Assembly (NCBI RefSeq): GCF_002567005.1
Contig: NZ_NUZU01000004.1
Location: 1-64,000, forward strand
Direction of reading: 5' to 3'
Origin: Bacillus sp. AFS073361
GTDB lineage: Bacteria; Bacillota; Bacilli; Bacillales; Cytobacillaceae
DNA: 64,000 nt
Shown here piece by piece: positions 18,434 to 27,695 of this stretch. A model generated the notes under the pieces. That model did no database searches. It had not been told where the DNA came from and saw only the letters and a program-made list of their open reading frames with translations. The stretch's first letter is position 1. Every line of letters starts with the position of its first letter. A program made the position numbers and the translations under genes.

Positions 18434-19244
18434 TATCCGGCTCCCTTCCCGCCTCAAGAATGACCTTTTTTATCTCTTCGATCTGGGTATCGATCCGCGC
18501 ATCGACGCTGCCGTATGCCGTTCGAATAATACAGCCTTGGGATGAAACGGAATGGTCTGGTATGATTTTAATTTCTGTTTCACCATTAACAACAGCAACC
18601 AGGTGTGCTCGCTGCGCTTGGACAAATTCAAAATCATCAGGATGAACACAAACCGTAATAAACTCTTTTTCTTTAAAGCGCAGGATGTGCTGCTTGATTA
18701 ACTCCACCAAAATGTCAGGGTTACTCTGCAACTCCTGTTTCACAATTTGGGAAGCAATAACAGTACTTAACTCAAGTAAAAACGGTTCTGCTTCTGAGAT
18801 AATTGCTTCCTTTTGGTCATAGCCTTGTTGCAGCAAGTCTTGAACCTGCTCTAATTTTCCTTGATACTCTTGCTGAACAAGGTCTTCTGCCTCTTGTTTT
18901 CCCAGTAAAAATCCTTCGTCAAAACCTTGCTTTTTCGCTTCCGAAGACAAGTCTTCCAGCTTCTTCTTGTTTTCTTCCCACCATTGATTGATTTTTTCCT
19001 CTGCTGCCTTTTCAGATGAACGGGCGTTTTGCTCGGCCATTTCGATGATCGCTTGCGCCTGTACTTTTGCCTCAAGAACCAATGGGTGGTCTTGATCAAT
19101 CCCTTCACCTTCGAGTGTTTCTTCCTGGTCTTCTGCATCCGTTTGGTTATCTTTCCGGTTAATAAACGGCTGGGTAATGACCTTCACTTCTTCCAATAAG
19201 GAAAGGTTTGAAGCCTTAAACACTTTAGAATAGGATGTCATCAT
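18417..19244 (-). CDS. fliH: Flagellar export ATPase regulator FliH
   Basis: About 275 residues. The start is taken at the ATG ATG pair near 19244, which follows AGGTGG at 5 nt; the open frame extends to a GTG at 19253. Long acidic coiled coil (about 55-150) and a C-terminal V-ATPase E-like domain (IASQIVKQELQSNPDILVEL). It binds and restrains FliI and tethers it to the C ring. It overlaps fliG by about 20 bp. Confidence 0.9.
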   Translation of the reverse strand: MMTSYSKVFKASNLSLLEEVKVITQPFINRKDNQTDAEDQEETLEGEGIDQDHPLVLEAKVQAQAIIEMAEQNARSSEKAAEEKINQWWEENKKKLEDLSSEAKKQGFDEGFLLGKQEAEDLVQQEYQGKLEQVQDLLQQGYDQKEAIISEAEPFLLELSTVIASQIVKQELQSNPDILVELIKQHILRFKEKEFITVCVHPDDFEFVQAQRAHLVAVVNGETEIKIIPDHSVSSQGCIIRTAYGSVDARIDTQIEEIKKVILEAGREPDNDFII

Positions 19245-20238
19245 CAGTTCCACCTCGTGAAATAACTACCTCTCCAGAATCCTCTAAGCGGCGAATGACA
19301 GAAACAATTCTTCCTTGTGCTTCCTCAACATCTTTGACTCTGACCGGTCCAAGAAATTCCATTTCTTCTTTGAACGTTTCGGCCATCCGTTGGGACATGT
19401 TTTCCAAAATGACTTTTTTAACTTCAGGACTAGCAGCTTTCAATGATAAGAGGAGATCCTGATTGTCCACTTCCTGTATCACACGCTGGATGGCTCTTCG
19501 GTCAAGATTAATGATATCCTCAAAGATAAACATCAATTTTTTGATTTCATCCACCAATTCTTGGTCATGAACCCCAAGATGATCTAAGATCCCCTTCTCC
19601 GTACTGCGGTCTACACCGTTTAGGATGTTGACGATTGATTCAATTCCTCCAACCACACTGTAGTCCTGACGAATAGTGGCGGATAGCTTTTGTTCTAATA
19701 TATTTTCTACTTCTTTAATCACATCCGGTGAAGTTTGTTCTAATAACGCGATTCGTCTCGCTACGTCCGATTGAAGTTCACTAGGGAGCGATGATAGAAT
19801 CATTGAAGCCTGTTGCGGCTCTAAATGGGCTAATACTAGAGCAATCGTTTGCGGATGTTCATTTTGCAGGAAGTGATAAATTTGCATAGCATCAATACGG
19901 CGGGCAAAATCGAAGGGTTTTACCTGAAGCTGAGCCGTTAATCGCTGAATAATATCTTTAGCTTTGTCTTTGCCCAGCGCAGATTCCAATATATCCTGCG
20001 CATAGCTGATTCCTCCCGATGCTAAATAATCTTGGGCGATGCACATTTCATGAAATTCCTTTAATACTTCTTCTTTTTCTTTGCCATCAACCTTATGAAT
20101 ATTAGCGATGGCAAGGGTAAGCTGCTCAATCTCTTCTTCTGGCAAATGGTTGAAGACCTTAGAGGAGGCCTCCCTTCCCATCGAAATGAGTAAAATCGCC
20201 GCTTTTTGTTTTCCGGTTAACTTTAATGCTGTTGCCAT
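19225..20238 (-). CDS. fliG: Flagellar motor switch protein FliG
   Basis: 337 residues, normal length. N-terminal FliF-binding domain, middle domain with EHPQTIALVLAHLEPQQASM, and the C-terminal torque domain with charged residues (MFIFEDIINLDRRAIQRVIQ). It converts stator ion flow to rotation. Strong Shine-Dalgarno GAGGAGG. It lies 5 bp after fliF. Confidence 0.97.
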   Translation of the reverse strand: MATALKLTGKQKAAILLISMGREASSKVFNHLPEEEIEQLTLAIANIHKVDGKEKEEVLKEFHEMCIAQDYLASGGISYAQDILESALGKDKAKDIIQRLTAQLQVKPFDFARRIDAMQIYHFLQNEHPQTIALVLAHLEPQQASMILSSLPSELQSDVARRIALLEQTSPDVIKEVENILEQKLSATIRQDYSVVGGIESIVNILNGVDRSTEKGILDHLGVHDQELVDEIKKLMFIFEDIINLDRRAIQRVIQEVDNQDLLLSLKAASPEVKKVILENMSQRMAETFKEEMEFLGPVRVKDVEEAQGRIVSVIRRLEDSGEVVISRGGTDDDILF

Positions 20239-20243
20239 AGGAA

Positions 20244-21830
20244 TTACGCCTCCTCTTCATTTAGCCATGTTCTTATTACTTTAGAGAAATCATCCGGCCT
20301 TTGATCAAGTAATTTCTTTAATTGACTTTCTACACCCATATCCTGCTCGGCAAAATAGTCCGGTTCTTCCATTTCGGATGCAGACGCCATATCTTCCTCT
20401 GACTCTAATTGATTTTGTTTTCTTCGACGTGCCAGCCACCATAGCAGGCCGCCCACCAAAAGCAGGACTAAAGCTGCTCCACCAACGATATACATCCATT
20501 TAGATGATCCGTTGCTGACCGTAGTAGTGTTCTTCGCAAATTTATGCGGGAATACGGTAATCCGTTGATCAATCTCTGTTTGGTTTAAATTCGGGTGCCC
20601 GAGTGCCGTACGAACGGTATTAGATACGATATTACGAATATTAGCTTGTGCCGCATTCGATAATTTATTGGAGGCTGTGTCGGATTCGACACCTACATTT
20701 ATCGTGATATCATCTATTTGATATGGGCTTTTGATGATCTCGCTGTTGATTCGGTTGACCTCATAATTCACCTTATTTTGGGCTTCTTCGTAATTACTAT
20801 CTCCACTAGAGCTAGAACCAGGATAACCAGGAACATCGTTGGGGCCGGTTCCGACAACACCGCCGGGACTTGAACCTTTTCCGGTGAATGTTTTGGAGGA
20901 TTTTTCAGAACTAATAGCAATTCCGTTATTACTTTTATCCATCGGTTTTACTAATTTTTCTTCTGTTTTGACTTTATCAAAATTCAGTTTGACAAATGTA
21001 TGAACATACACTTTATTGGTTCCTAGGATGGTCCCTAGCAAACTTTGAAGATTCTGTTGAATATCTCGTTCTATATTTTGTTGAATTTTTCGCTGTTCGT
21101 CATATTTATCCAGTGACTGATCCCCATTGTCAGCATTTTGCCGTGCCAATGTCTCGCTATATTGGTTCATGATGGTGATATTTTCTTCTGGAAGTTTCGG
21201 TACACTGTGCGAAACTAACGTATAAAGTGCCTTTATTTGCTGGGGATTAAGTTGCACCCCAGGCTCCACTTCTACCATTACGGATGCGCTAGCTGGCTGC
21301 TCTTCATTTTGGCGGATAAACACAGTATCCTCAGGCAAAGTCAAAATGACTTCTGCATTTTTGATTCCATCTACCCGGCTAATGATTGCAGCCACTTGAT
21401 TTTGCATGGCTTCCCGTTCAAGTATGTTGTACTGACGATCCGTTGCTCCAAATGAGAGATTTTGGCCAAAAATATCGTAATTTATTTTGTTGTCTTTTGG
21501 ATACCCTTTTGAAGCAAGAGTAACGATTAAATCAGGTGCATCTTTTCGTGGAACTAACAACATCGTTCCAGCTTCGGAAAGCTTATAATCGGTAAAACCT
21601 TGTTTGTCCAACTCTGCTTTTATATCCCCTACTTCCCGCTGGGTCAATTGACCCGTATACAAGGGGACAAATTGAGGGCGAGACGCAACAAAAATAAAGA
21701 TAGACAAAGCAACAAAAAAGAGTAAGAATATCCCTATGATAAGTCCTTTTTGTTTCATGCTTCTTGCCTTCCAGTAGTTACTGAAGAGTTCTATTGTTTT
21801 TTTGATTTGATCTGTCCATGATCGTTTCAT
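20244..21830 (-). CDS. fliF: Flagellar MS-ring protein FliF
   Basis: 528 residues. Two transmembrane helices (about 29-50 and 445-466) bracket the ring-building motifs (VPLYTGQLTQREVGDIKAEL, EREAMQNQVAAIISRVDGI). The cytoplasmic tail ends in a short FliG-binding segment (DFSKVIRTWLNEEEA). It forms the base on which the rotor and export apparatus assemble. Confidence 0.97.
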   Translation of the reverse strand: MKRSWTDQIKKTIELFSNYWKARSMKQKGLIIGIFLLFFVALSIFIFVASRPQFVPLYTGQLTQREVGDIKAELDKQGFTDYKLSEAGTMLLVPRKDAPDLIVTLASKGYPKDNKINYDIFGQNLSFGATDRQYNILEREAMQNQVAAIISRVDGIKNAEVILTLPEDTVFIRQNEEQPASASVMVEVEPGVQLNPQQIKALYTLVSHSVPKLPEENITIMNQYSETLARQNADNGDQSLDKYDEQRKIQQNIERDIQQNLQSLLGTILGTNKVYVHTFVKLNFDKVKTEEKLVKPMDKSNNGIAISSEKSSKTFTGKGSSPGGVVGTGPNDVPGYPGSSSSGDSNYEEAQNKVNYEVNRINSEIIKSPYQIDDITINVGVESDTASNKLSNAAQANIRNIVSNTVRTALGHPNLNQTEIDQRITVFPHKFAKNTTTVSNGSSKWMYIVGGAALVLLLVGGLLWWLARRRKQNQLESEEDMASASEMEEPDYFAEQDMGVESQLKKLLDQRPDDFSKVIRTWLNEEEA

Positions 21831-21859
21831 TTCTCACCCTGCCCAGCATTCCATTTTCT

Positions 21860-22159
21860 TTAAATTTGCATCCTCATCATTTCCTGATAACATTCAACGG
21901 CCTTGTCTCTAATAGCGACCGTGAGTTCCAATGCTAACTTTGCTTTCTGGGAAGCAATTGTGACATCATGTATGTTATCAATCTCCCCAGCTGCGGCTTT
22001 GGTAGTTAAATCAGAGGCTTGCTTAACCGTTGTATTTACATTTTCCATATAACCTTGGAGCAAGCCTGCAAATGAAGTTTTGGTTTTATCAGCATCTACT
22101 TTTTGAAAAGGACTTTGATAAATTTTGATTGGTCCGCTATCTATACGTGAAATGGGCAT
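21860..22159 (-). CDS. fliE: Flagellar hook-basal body adaptor FliE
   Basis: 99 residues, helical, with FliE signature text (ASQKAKLALELTVAIRDKAV, CYQEMMRMQI at the C-terminus). It connects the MS ring/export gate to the rod. AGGAGG lies 6 nt upstream. Confidence 0.95.
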   Translation of the reverse strand: MPISRIDSGPIKIYQSPFQKVDADKTKTSFAGLLQGYMENVNTTVKQASDLTTKAAAGEIDNIHDVTIASQKAKLALELTVAIRDKAVECYQEMMRMQI

Positions 22160-22170
22160 CTATATTCCTC

Positions 22171-22626
22171 CTATCGGCCGATTTCTAAAGCTTTTAACAT
22201 CATTGATTTTCCTGTGTTAAACGATGTGACATTGGCTTCATAAGCTCTTGATGCAGCGAGTAAATCGACCATTTCCTTCGATAAATCGACGTTTGGCATC
22301 ATCACATACCCGTCAGCATTCGCATCAGGGTGAGCAGGATCATGGACCATCTTGAACGGTGTTTGATCCTCCACAATTCCAGATACCCTTACACCTTGAA
22401 GTCCTGTTTGGGACTGCGTTTGTTTTTGCATTTCTCCCTGTAAAACCTGATTAAAGGCTTTTTCTCTCGGTTCCATCACGACCATCTTCCGGCGGTATGG
22501 TTCCCATTTCCCATTTACTAAGGCTCCACGAGTGGTCGAGGCGTTAGCAATATTAGAGGAGTTTACATCCATCCGTAAGCGTTGAGCGGTTAAGGCTGAT
22601 GCACTTATATTTAACGAATCAAACAT
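22171..22626 (-). CDS. flgC: Flagellar rod protein FlgC
   Basis: 151 residues. N-terminal rod signature (FDSLNISASALTAQRLRMDV, SSNIANAST) and C-terminal VDLSKEMVDLLAASRAYEAN with a heptad-like helix. Proximal rod subunit, in standard order after flgB. Confidence 0.97.
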   Translation of the reverse strand: MFDSLNISASALTAQRLRMDVNSSNIANASTTRGALVNGKWEPYRRKMVVMEPREKAFNQVLQGEMQKQTQSQTGLQGVRVSGIVEDQTPFKMVHDPAHPDANADGYVMMPNVDLSKEMVDLLAASRAYEANVTSFNTGKSMMLKALEIGR

Positions 22627-22631
22627 CTTCC

Positions 22632-23024
22632 TTAGCTCCTTCCTTTAATCGCAATCGACAATTGCTGAAATTCACTATTCATTTGTTCCGTTAGCGTATA
22701 ATACCACAATGCATTTTTTCCCATGTTTGTCATTTCTCCGTCGGCATCTACGTTATTGCCGTTGTTTTGCATGACCGTTTCCGTATTTTCTACCGTTCTT
22801 GCAGTAGGAATTTGTTCGGGTTGACCAATCATCAAATGACGGGAGTCTGTGCGCGATCCCACAAATTTTGATTGATTGGATATGTGTTGTTTTAATATAT
22901 CCTCGAACAAGACTTGTTTTGCTTTAAAACCAGGAGTCTCCGCATTCGCTAAATTATTAGAAATAGCCTGCTGGCGTAAGCTGGAAGCATCTAATGCCGA
23001 TTGTAGGAGGCCAATATTGTTCAA
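22632..23024 (-). CDS. flgB: Flagellar rod protein FlgB, first gene of the fla operon
   Basis: 130 residues, starting with TTG at 23024 (GGAAGGG at 6 nt). Rod motif LRQQAISNNLANAETPGFKA and the C-terminal WYYTLTEQMNSEFQQLS. Proximal rod subunit. It leads an operon that runs without a visible terminator to sigD (16 kb). The upstream region carries TTTTGATAG / ATCAATCAAAA elements. Confidence 0.95.
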   Translation of the reverse strand: MNNIGLLQSALDASSLRQQAISNNLANAETPGFKAKQVLFEDILKQHISNQSKFVGSRTDSRHLMIGQPEQIPTARTVENTETVMQNNGNNVDADGEMTNMGKNALWYYTLTEQMNSEFQQLSIAIKGRS

Positions 23025-23052
23025 TATATTCCCTTCCTTTCCACTTTAATCA

Positions 23053-23081
23053 TTTTGATAGTTTCTGATTATCAATCAAAA
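23053..23081. promoter_or_regulatory. TTTTGATAG-type element upstream of flgB
   Basis: TTTTGATAG at 23053-23061 and ATCAATCAAAA at 23071-23081 form an imperfect inverted arrangement about 30-57 nt upstream of the flgB start. The same 9-mer recurs before hag, motA and fliK. I could not assign a clear -35/-10 pair here. Confidence 0.45.
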
Positions 23082-23199
23082 TAATTCAATATAAATCAAT
23101 ATACTAAAAAAAGGAATACAAATCCACAACTTTTTTGTATTAACAGAAGATGGTAATTTTTTTAACATATCCACGATAGCATTACGTTTTTCCGTTTTT

Positions 23200-24681
23200 T
23201 CAGTAGACCTTCACTCTGTTCCTTCCCTCTTTTTTAGCGGAGTACAGAGCTTTATCGGCATCAGCGATCAGTTTATGTGCTCTGGACACACCTGGAAAGC
23301 ATGTTGCTACTCCCACACTGATTGTCACCCAATCACTTACAGTGGATTCAGGATGAGGAATCCTTAAATCCTCAATACTTTGGCGTATCCTCTCAGCAAT
23401 GTATAAGGCACCCTTTCTATCCGTATTGGGAAGAATAATGACGAATTCTTCGCCTCCGTAACGGGCAACAAAATCTTCTGGGCGCTGCACACTTTCGGCC
23501 AAGGCAGCAGCGACAACCTTTAAGCAGTAATCGCCACCTTGATGCCCATAATGGTCGTTATATTTTTTAAAATAATCGATATCAAATAACACCATCGACA
23601 ACTGGGTAGAGGCAAGATTCCCCCTTTTCCACTCTTTTAAGAACGTTTCATCAAAAGAACGTCGATTAGCTATTTGCGTAAGACCATCCAGCGAAGAAAG
23701 CCGCTTTAGTCTTTCATTCATCTCCTTAAGCTTACACTCAGAATCACGAAGCTTATTTTGATTTCTGACTAATTGGATATATAACCGATTCATTTCGAAA
23801 ACAAACGCGCTTAACACGACGGTTGCTGAGAGCAATGAATTAACTCGGGCCGCATACCAGCCTAAACTATAGCGTGCTCCCGCAAATAAAGTTAGGGTCA
23901 CATCTAAGAAAAATGCGAACATAGAAACGGTTAACCATAAATTAAGTACGTCTCTACCCTTAAATGAAAAAGCCAGGATGAAAAAGGCAGATAAATTGAT
24001 CAACCATACAAAAGGACCTATTCCTGAAGTGATAAGGAATCTATAATCACCCTGTTTAATGATTTCAGGCAAAGCGGCCTGATATTTTGTTGCCAATAAA
24101 AAGATTAAATATAGTAGTCCTGACAGAATCAGAACGCTCAATAAGATAGACAACCTAATTTTTTTTGGACCCATCGATTCCATCTTTTTTCTAGCTGTGA
24201 GCCCATATAACAATAGACCAAAAGGAAATCCCCCGTGCCAAAACACCCATAACCAAATAGCTGTTTGTTTCCCTGCACCCAGCAAACCAAACTCCGAAAA
24301 AACTCCCGGAAAAGTCAAAATAAGAGGAACCGTAATCAAACAGGAATATAGAAAGGAGGATGCTAGCAATAGTAATGGAAGTTTTCCAGTAGTCAGGAAT
24401 TGACTATAGAGTAAAAAGGACGTAATCAATTCGGCAAAAAATATCCAAGCAATAAAAATTGGCAGAAATGGTTTGATCTCAGTCATTTGAAACGTACCAA
24501 AAGGAATCACTATGATAAATAAAAGGAATAACATGATCCCTATTACAATCACATTTTTTTGTTGATTCAGCGTAGTTGGTATGTTTATTAGGCTATAGGT
24601 ATTTTTGTGTTCCATTTCTTTTTCCTTTTTAGAAGTATTGTCAACCATTTTGCGAATGAATTTCTCTTCAAACCTTATCAC
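23200..24681 (-). CDS. Membrane-bound diguanylate cyclase (GGDEF)
   Basis: Up to 493 residues from a GTG at 24681; Met23 (24615, GGA upstream) is a plausible shorter start. About eight hydrophobic helices (45-305) are followed by a coiled linker and a GGDEF domain with an intact active site, GGEEF. The inhibitory I-site RPED lies exactly five residues before GGEEF. It should make c-di-GMP and be product-inhibited. It overlaps the glucosaminidase gene by 14 bp, so the two are probably co-expressed. Input signal unknown. Confidence 0.88.
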   Translation of the reverse strand: MIRFEEKFIRKMVDNTSKKEKEMEHKNTYSLINIPTTLNQQKNVIVIGIMLFLLFIIVIPFGTFQMTEIKPFLPIFIAWIFFAELITSFLLYSQFLTTGKLPLLLLASSFLYSCLITVPLILTFPGVFSEFGLLGAGKQTAIWLWVFWHGGFPFGLLLYGLTARKKMESMGPKKIRLSILLSVLILSGLLYLIFLLATKYQAALPEIIKQGDYRFLITSGIGPFVWLINLSAFFILAFSFKGRDVLNLWLTVSMFAFFLDVTLTLFAGARYSLGWYAARVNSLLSATVVLSAFVFEMNRLYIQLVRNQNKLRDSECKLKEMNERLKRLSSLDGLTQIANRRSFDETFLKEWKRGNLASTQLSMVLFDIDYFKKYNDHYGHQGGDYCLKVVAAALAESVQRPEDFVARYGGEEFVIILPNTDRKGALYIAERIRQSIEDLRIPHPESTVSDWVTISVGVATCFPGVSRAHKLIADADKALYSAKKEGRNRVKVY

Positions 24682-25345
24682 CTTCTAAGCCTTCAAAATA
24701 CTTGGTCACTCCAGCTACCCAGTGGTTATTTAAACCAGTGGGATCATTTTTCGCGTGGATAGGGGCATACTTTGCGCCGATCTTAGCTATATTGGATAAT
24801 CCTAATCCCAGGTAGTTCTTACTTAAATTGCGTGCCATATCCATAATGCTGTCTTCAACCTTCGAGTAAGATTTCAAACCTGTTGCACCCATCATTCCAG
24901 CGATATTATTTTTTTCATTCGCTGCACGGGATTTGCCATTGCCTGATTCATGTTGTGCGATAGCTGCCAGTAATGCAGGATTAATATTAAATCGCTTCCC
25001 GGCGCCAATAAAAGCATCCCCCATCCCATTTAATTTCCCTTCCAACACTTGGTTTAATTTTTCTGCATTTATAGATTGAAATCGCAATGGTTCATTATTG
25101 TTCAAGGGTATACTGGAATTATATATAGAGGGGGGTAAAACATTATCAAAATTTGGTACAAAAGAATGAATCTGCTGCGGTACTGTCATTTGTATTTCCT
25201 TTTGCTTCATTAATTGACTTAGGACTGTAGCAAAAAGATGATCGTTCTTTGAACTGGCTGGCACCAACTGAGAACGTAATGTCTCATTTCGGGACAGTGT
25301 ATTAATAAGCATGGTTTGTGTAAACCAATTATCACCTAGAATCAA
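24668..25345 (-). CDS. FlgJ-type glucosaminidase (peptidoglycan hydrolase)
   Basis: 225 residues from TTG at 25345 (GAAAGGA before it). An N-terminal 95-residue non-catalytic part precedes a glucosaminidase domain (about 105-222) with AIAQHESGNGKSRAANEKNN, whose Glu is the expected catalytic residue, and AGMMGATGLKSYSKVEDSI. No signal peptide is visible, so it could be exported by the flagellar gate, as FlgJ is. Likely opens the wall for rod passage; inferred from location. Confidence 0.8.
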   Translation of the reverse strand: MILGDNWFTQTMLINTLSRNETLRSQLVPASSKNDHLFATVLSQLMKQKEIQMTVPQQIHSFVPNFDNVLPPSIYNSSIPLNNNEPLRFQSINAEKLNQVLEGKLNGMGDAFIGAGKRFNINPALLAAIAQHESGNGKSRAANEKNNIAGMMGATGLKSYSKVEDSIMDMARNLSKNYLGLGLSNIAKIGAKYAPIHAKNDPTGLNNHWVAGVTKYFEGLEGDKV

Positions 25346-25456
25346 TCGAAAACATCCTTTCTTCCTTATGCAAAAAATTATTCATGGGTTGTAACAAAAA
25401 TTTATCAAAAACAATCAGTAAAAAATAATTTTCAAAACTAAATCGACAAAAAATGC

Positions 25457-25484
25457 GGGATCACGCAATTTATTTGGTGATCCC
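25457..25484 (-). terminator. Intrinsic terminator after the 101-residue protein gene
   Basis: GGGATCAC (25457-25464) pairs perfectly with GTGATCCC (25477-25484). On the minus strand GCATTTTTTGT follows. Confidence 0.82.
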
Positions 25485-25543
25485 CCATTAAATATTGGTT
25501 TATATAGTTTTTGATGGTACGTTGAATCGGCTTCTAAATAATA

Positions 25544-25849
25544 TTAAATGATTCCTACTAACATCCTGCTAACGTCTTCCATACATTCATCTGATAGCAT
25601 AGATAAATTTATAAGGTGGCCGTCTTCAATTATTGCTTCTACTAAAACGACTGTGTTGGGATCCTGTTCTGTTTTCAGTGCAAGAATCTGTTTCCCCTGA
25701 AAAACTACATTTTTCACCATATGATAAGTTTCATTTAATGTCGTTATTTTAATAGGCTTCAAATAGAATGGCTTCTTCTTTTTATACTCCATAAAATCAT
25801 AAACCTTACTATCCAATCCTTCGTCTGTCATCACTTGTTGATGCATCAT
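25544..25849 (-). CDS. Small conserved-looking protein, function unknown
   Basis: 101 residues, no signal or membrane segment. A mixed N-terminus is followed by a probable beta-rich region (KPIKITTLNETYHMVKNVVF). It lies downstream of fliT after a terminator, in motility context, and has its own terminator. I do not recognise a family. Confidence 0.6.
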   Translation of the reverse strand: MMHQQVMTDEGLDSKVYDFMEYKKKKPFYLKPIKITTLNETYHMVKNVVFQGKQILALKTEQDPNTVVLVEAIIEDGHLINLSMLSDECMEDVSRMLVGII

Positions 25850-26071
25850 ATATATATCTGTCTTCCTCTCCGTACCTAAATGTAAAAAATATTTATGTTC
25901 TACCCTTGATAAAAATAAGAAACCAGAGAGAACAGAATAAAATCATCCATCCGTAATTATAAATAACTATCAACCTTGGAATTCATATGGTTATTTTATA
26001 CGATAATTTAACTTTTTTAACCGAAAAATCCGTACGGACTCACGCAAAAAATAAACTAGACGGACATAAAA

Positions 26072-26112
26072 AAAATGCGTGGCCACGCACTATCCGAAGT
26101 GTGTATTCACGC
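26072..26112 (-). terminator. Intrinsic terminator after fliT
   Basis: On the minus strand TGCGTGGCCACGCA, a self-complementary GC-rich hairpin, is followed by TTTTTTTT. A second TGCGTG further upstream could compete for pairing. It ends the flaG-fliS-fliT operon. Confidence 0.78.
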
Positions 26113-26128
26113 AATTCCCTATTCGTAG

Positions 26129-26476
26129 TTATTTTCTCGCATCTAAAAATGCACCATTTGTTTGTTTCATATAAGGGTGGTACTTTTTAGAGACCATTTT
26201 TTTGTTTTTTATTTGATTTAATAAGGTTCGCGTCTTATCTAGGTTCCCTTTTAATATAGAAATGAACTGCTCATCAAGGCGAAGTATATCTTCCAACAAT
26301 TGTTTTTCTTTTGGGGTATATTGGTAAAGCGGTTGTTCTGCCCTCCAGATATCCACCTTATTCATTAAGAAGTCTCGATCATTCAACTGTTTCTCAAACT
26401 CCTGATAATTTTCTTCATTGAGTATACGTATCAAATCTACAGTTATTTTATAAATCGATTTAATTAATTCTTCCAT
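26129..26476 (-). CDS. fliT: FliT-like flagellar export chaperone
   Basis: 115 residues, all helical, without membrane segments. Located directly after fliS (13 bp), as fliT is in Bacillus. Text such as LIRILNEENYQEFEKQLNDR and LEDILRLDEQFISIL fits the FliT pattern of a short helical bundle with a conserved first helix. It would chaperone the FliD cap protein. The assignment rests on position and fold type. Confidence 0.72.
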   Translation of the reverse strand: MEELIKSIYKITVDLIRILNEENYQEFEKQLNDRDFLMNKVDIWRAEQPLYQYTPKEKQLLEDILRLDEQFISILKGNLDKTRTLLNQIKNKKMVSKKYHPYMKQTNGAFLDARK

Positions 26477-26489
26477 TCGTATCCCAGTC

Positions 26490-26870
26490 TTAGTTATTTG
26501 TTTTATTTACTTTCATTGCTGCAGACCAAGTTTCAGATAATTCCACAGCATAACCTTCCACTTCTTCTAATAGGTCTAGCTTTTTATGAAGATTGGCTTC
26601 AATTAGCCGATATTTCATATAATCATATATCGGTAGCAAATGATCAGCGATGGTGTTTCCTTGTTTTAAGGTTACCATTAACTCACTCAAAATATCTTGG
26701 ACTCTTAAGTTATAGCTGTGAGCTTCTTCGATATTTTTATTTTGAAGTGACATTTTAGACAATCGGATGAATTTGACCATTCCTTGGTATAACATGAAGG
26801 TTAATTCCTCCGGTTTTGCAGTAGTAACAGCTTGTTTTTGATAGGTTCGATAAGGATTGTTTATAGCCAT
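26490..26870 (-). CDS. fliS: Flagellin export chaperone FliS
   Basis: 126 residues. The start NPYRTYQKQAVTTAKPEELT and MLYQGMVKFI are the FliS signature. A helical bundle that wraps the flagellin C-terminus before export; here that flagellin C-terminus is encoded downstream of a group I intron. Confidence 0.96.
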   Translation of the reverse strand: MAINNPYRTYQKQAVTTAKPEELTFMLYQGMVKFIRLSKMSLQNKNIEEAHSYNLRVQDILSELMVTLKQGNTIADHLLPIYDYMKYRLIEANLHKKLDLLEEVEGYAVELSETWSAAMKVNKTNN

Positions 26871-26938
26871 AAATATTTTATTTACCCCTTTCCATGATAC
26901 TAGGACTAGTCAGAAGAAATTTTATACACAGTACCGGT

Positions 26939-27271
26939 TTATATACTTTTGTCAAAAATTATTCCTAAAAATTTTTTCATATCTGAAAAATAATCTAACA
27001 TCTTCTTGGAGGGAATTTCTCGAATGACTTCGTTCGTTTTTGAATCAATCACCTTGACAAAATATTCTCCTGATTTGTCATGTAATGTGAATTTCAAAAA
27101 AAACTGTGATTGGTCGGCCAGTACATTCAGTTGTTTCACTGTATCTTCTAACTGTTTATCCGTTTGTTGTTCAGATCGGTTCACTACTGGAGTTTGCTCT
27201 TTGGGTGTTTGATTTTCGCGTTGATCTGAAGCAGCGTGATTTTGAATAGAAGGAATTTTTGGTACCTCCAT
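26939..27271 (-). CDS. flaG: FlaG family protein
   Basis: About 110 residues. The ATG at 27271 is preferred because AGGAGG lies 6 nt before it; the ATG at 27277 touches the ribosome site. The C-terminal half has the FlaG pattern (KFTLHDKSGEYFVKVIDSKT, EVIREIPSKKMLDYFSDMKK). FlaG affects filament length in some bacteria. fliD, which normally follows it, is at 40.6 kb instead. Confidence 0.9.
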   Translation of the reverse strand: MEVPKIPSIQNHAASDQRENQTPKEQTPVVNRSEQQTDKQLEDTVKQLNVLADQSQFFLKFTLHDKSGEYFVKVIDSKTNEVIREIPSKKMLDYFSDMKKFLGIIFDKSI

Positions 27272-27300
27272 ACACATCCTCCTTTTCCTGCTTTTATTGA

Positions 27301-27327
27301 TTATCGGATAAACAGAAAAAAAGTTAA
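27301..27327 (-). promoter_or_regulatory. SigD promoter of flaG-fliS-fliT
   Basis: On the minus strand TTAA-N15-TCCGATAA compares with the B. subtilis SigD consensus TAAA-N15-GCCGATAT. It lies about 30 nt before flaG, giving a short leader with AGGAGG. Confidence 0.75.
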
Positions 27328-27454
27328 GGAAATGAGGGAAAATAAATTTGATTTTATTTGTGTTTGATATATAGTCATAAAAATGGATTTACTATATATT
27401 TATATCAAAGAGAATGTCAAAAAGAGACAAAGTAGGGAAATGCAGGTGGTCAAA

Positions 27455-27625
27455 ATGAAGCGATATAATAGGCATTTACTTGAGCTAGAGATAGAAGTTA
27501 TTAGGAGTCAACTAATAAAAACGGCATCCGAGAAAGGGATCAGTCATCCAGACGTACTCAGCTTAAGTCAGCTCCTAGATAGTAGAATAATTGCACTCCA
27601 AAAATCCGATAGTCCCACTGTCTGA
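27455..27625 (+). CDS. Spo0E-like aspartyl-phosphate phosphatase
   Basis: 56 residues from the ATG at 27455 (AGGTGG at 5 nt); the frame is open further upstream. Two short helices with the family signature LSLSQLLDSRI (SQxLD) after GISHPDVL. Members dephosphorylate Spo0A~P or related response regulators. It lies alone on the plus strand between flaG and an RsfA-like gene, and could couple sporulation control to motility; that is inference. Confidence 0.82.
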   Translation: MKRYNRHLLELEIEVIRSQLIKTASEKGISHPDVLSLSQLLDSRIIALQKSDSPTV

Positions 27626-27695
27626 TTCAAAATAAAGAAATAGCAGAAATAGATCATTGAATGATTAATTTTTGTCTCTATATTGTTTCCAAAAT

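Noticed and set aside
22171-22197. SigD-like match TTAA-N15-GCCGATAG at the flgC end
   Set aside because: The sequence matches, but the expected start of transcription would leave fliE without its ribosome-binding site; probably a chance match within coding sequence.
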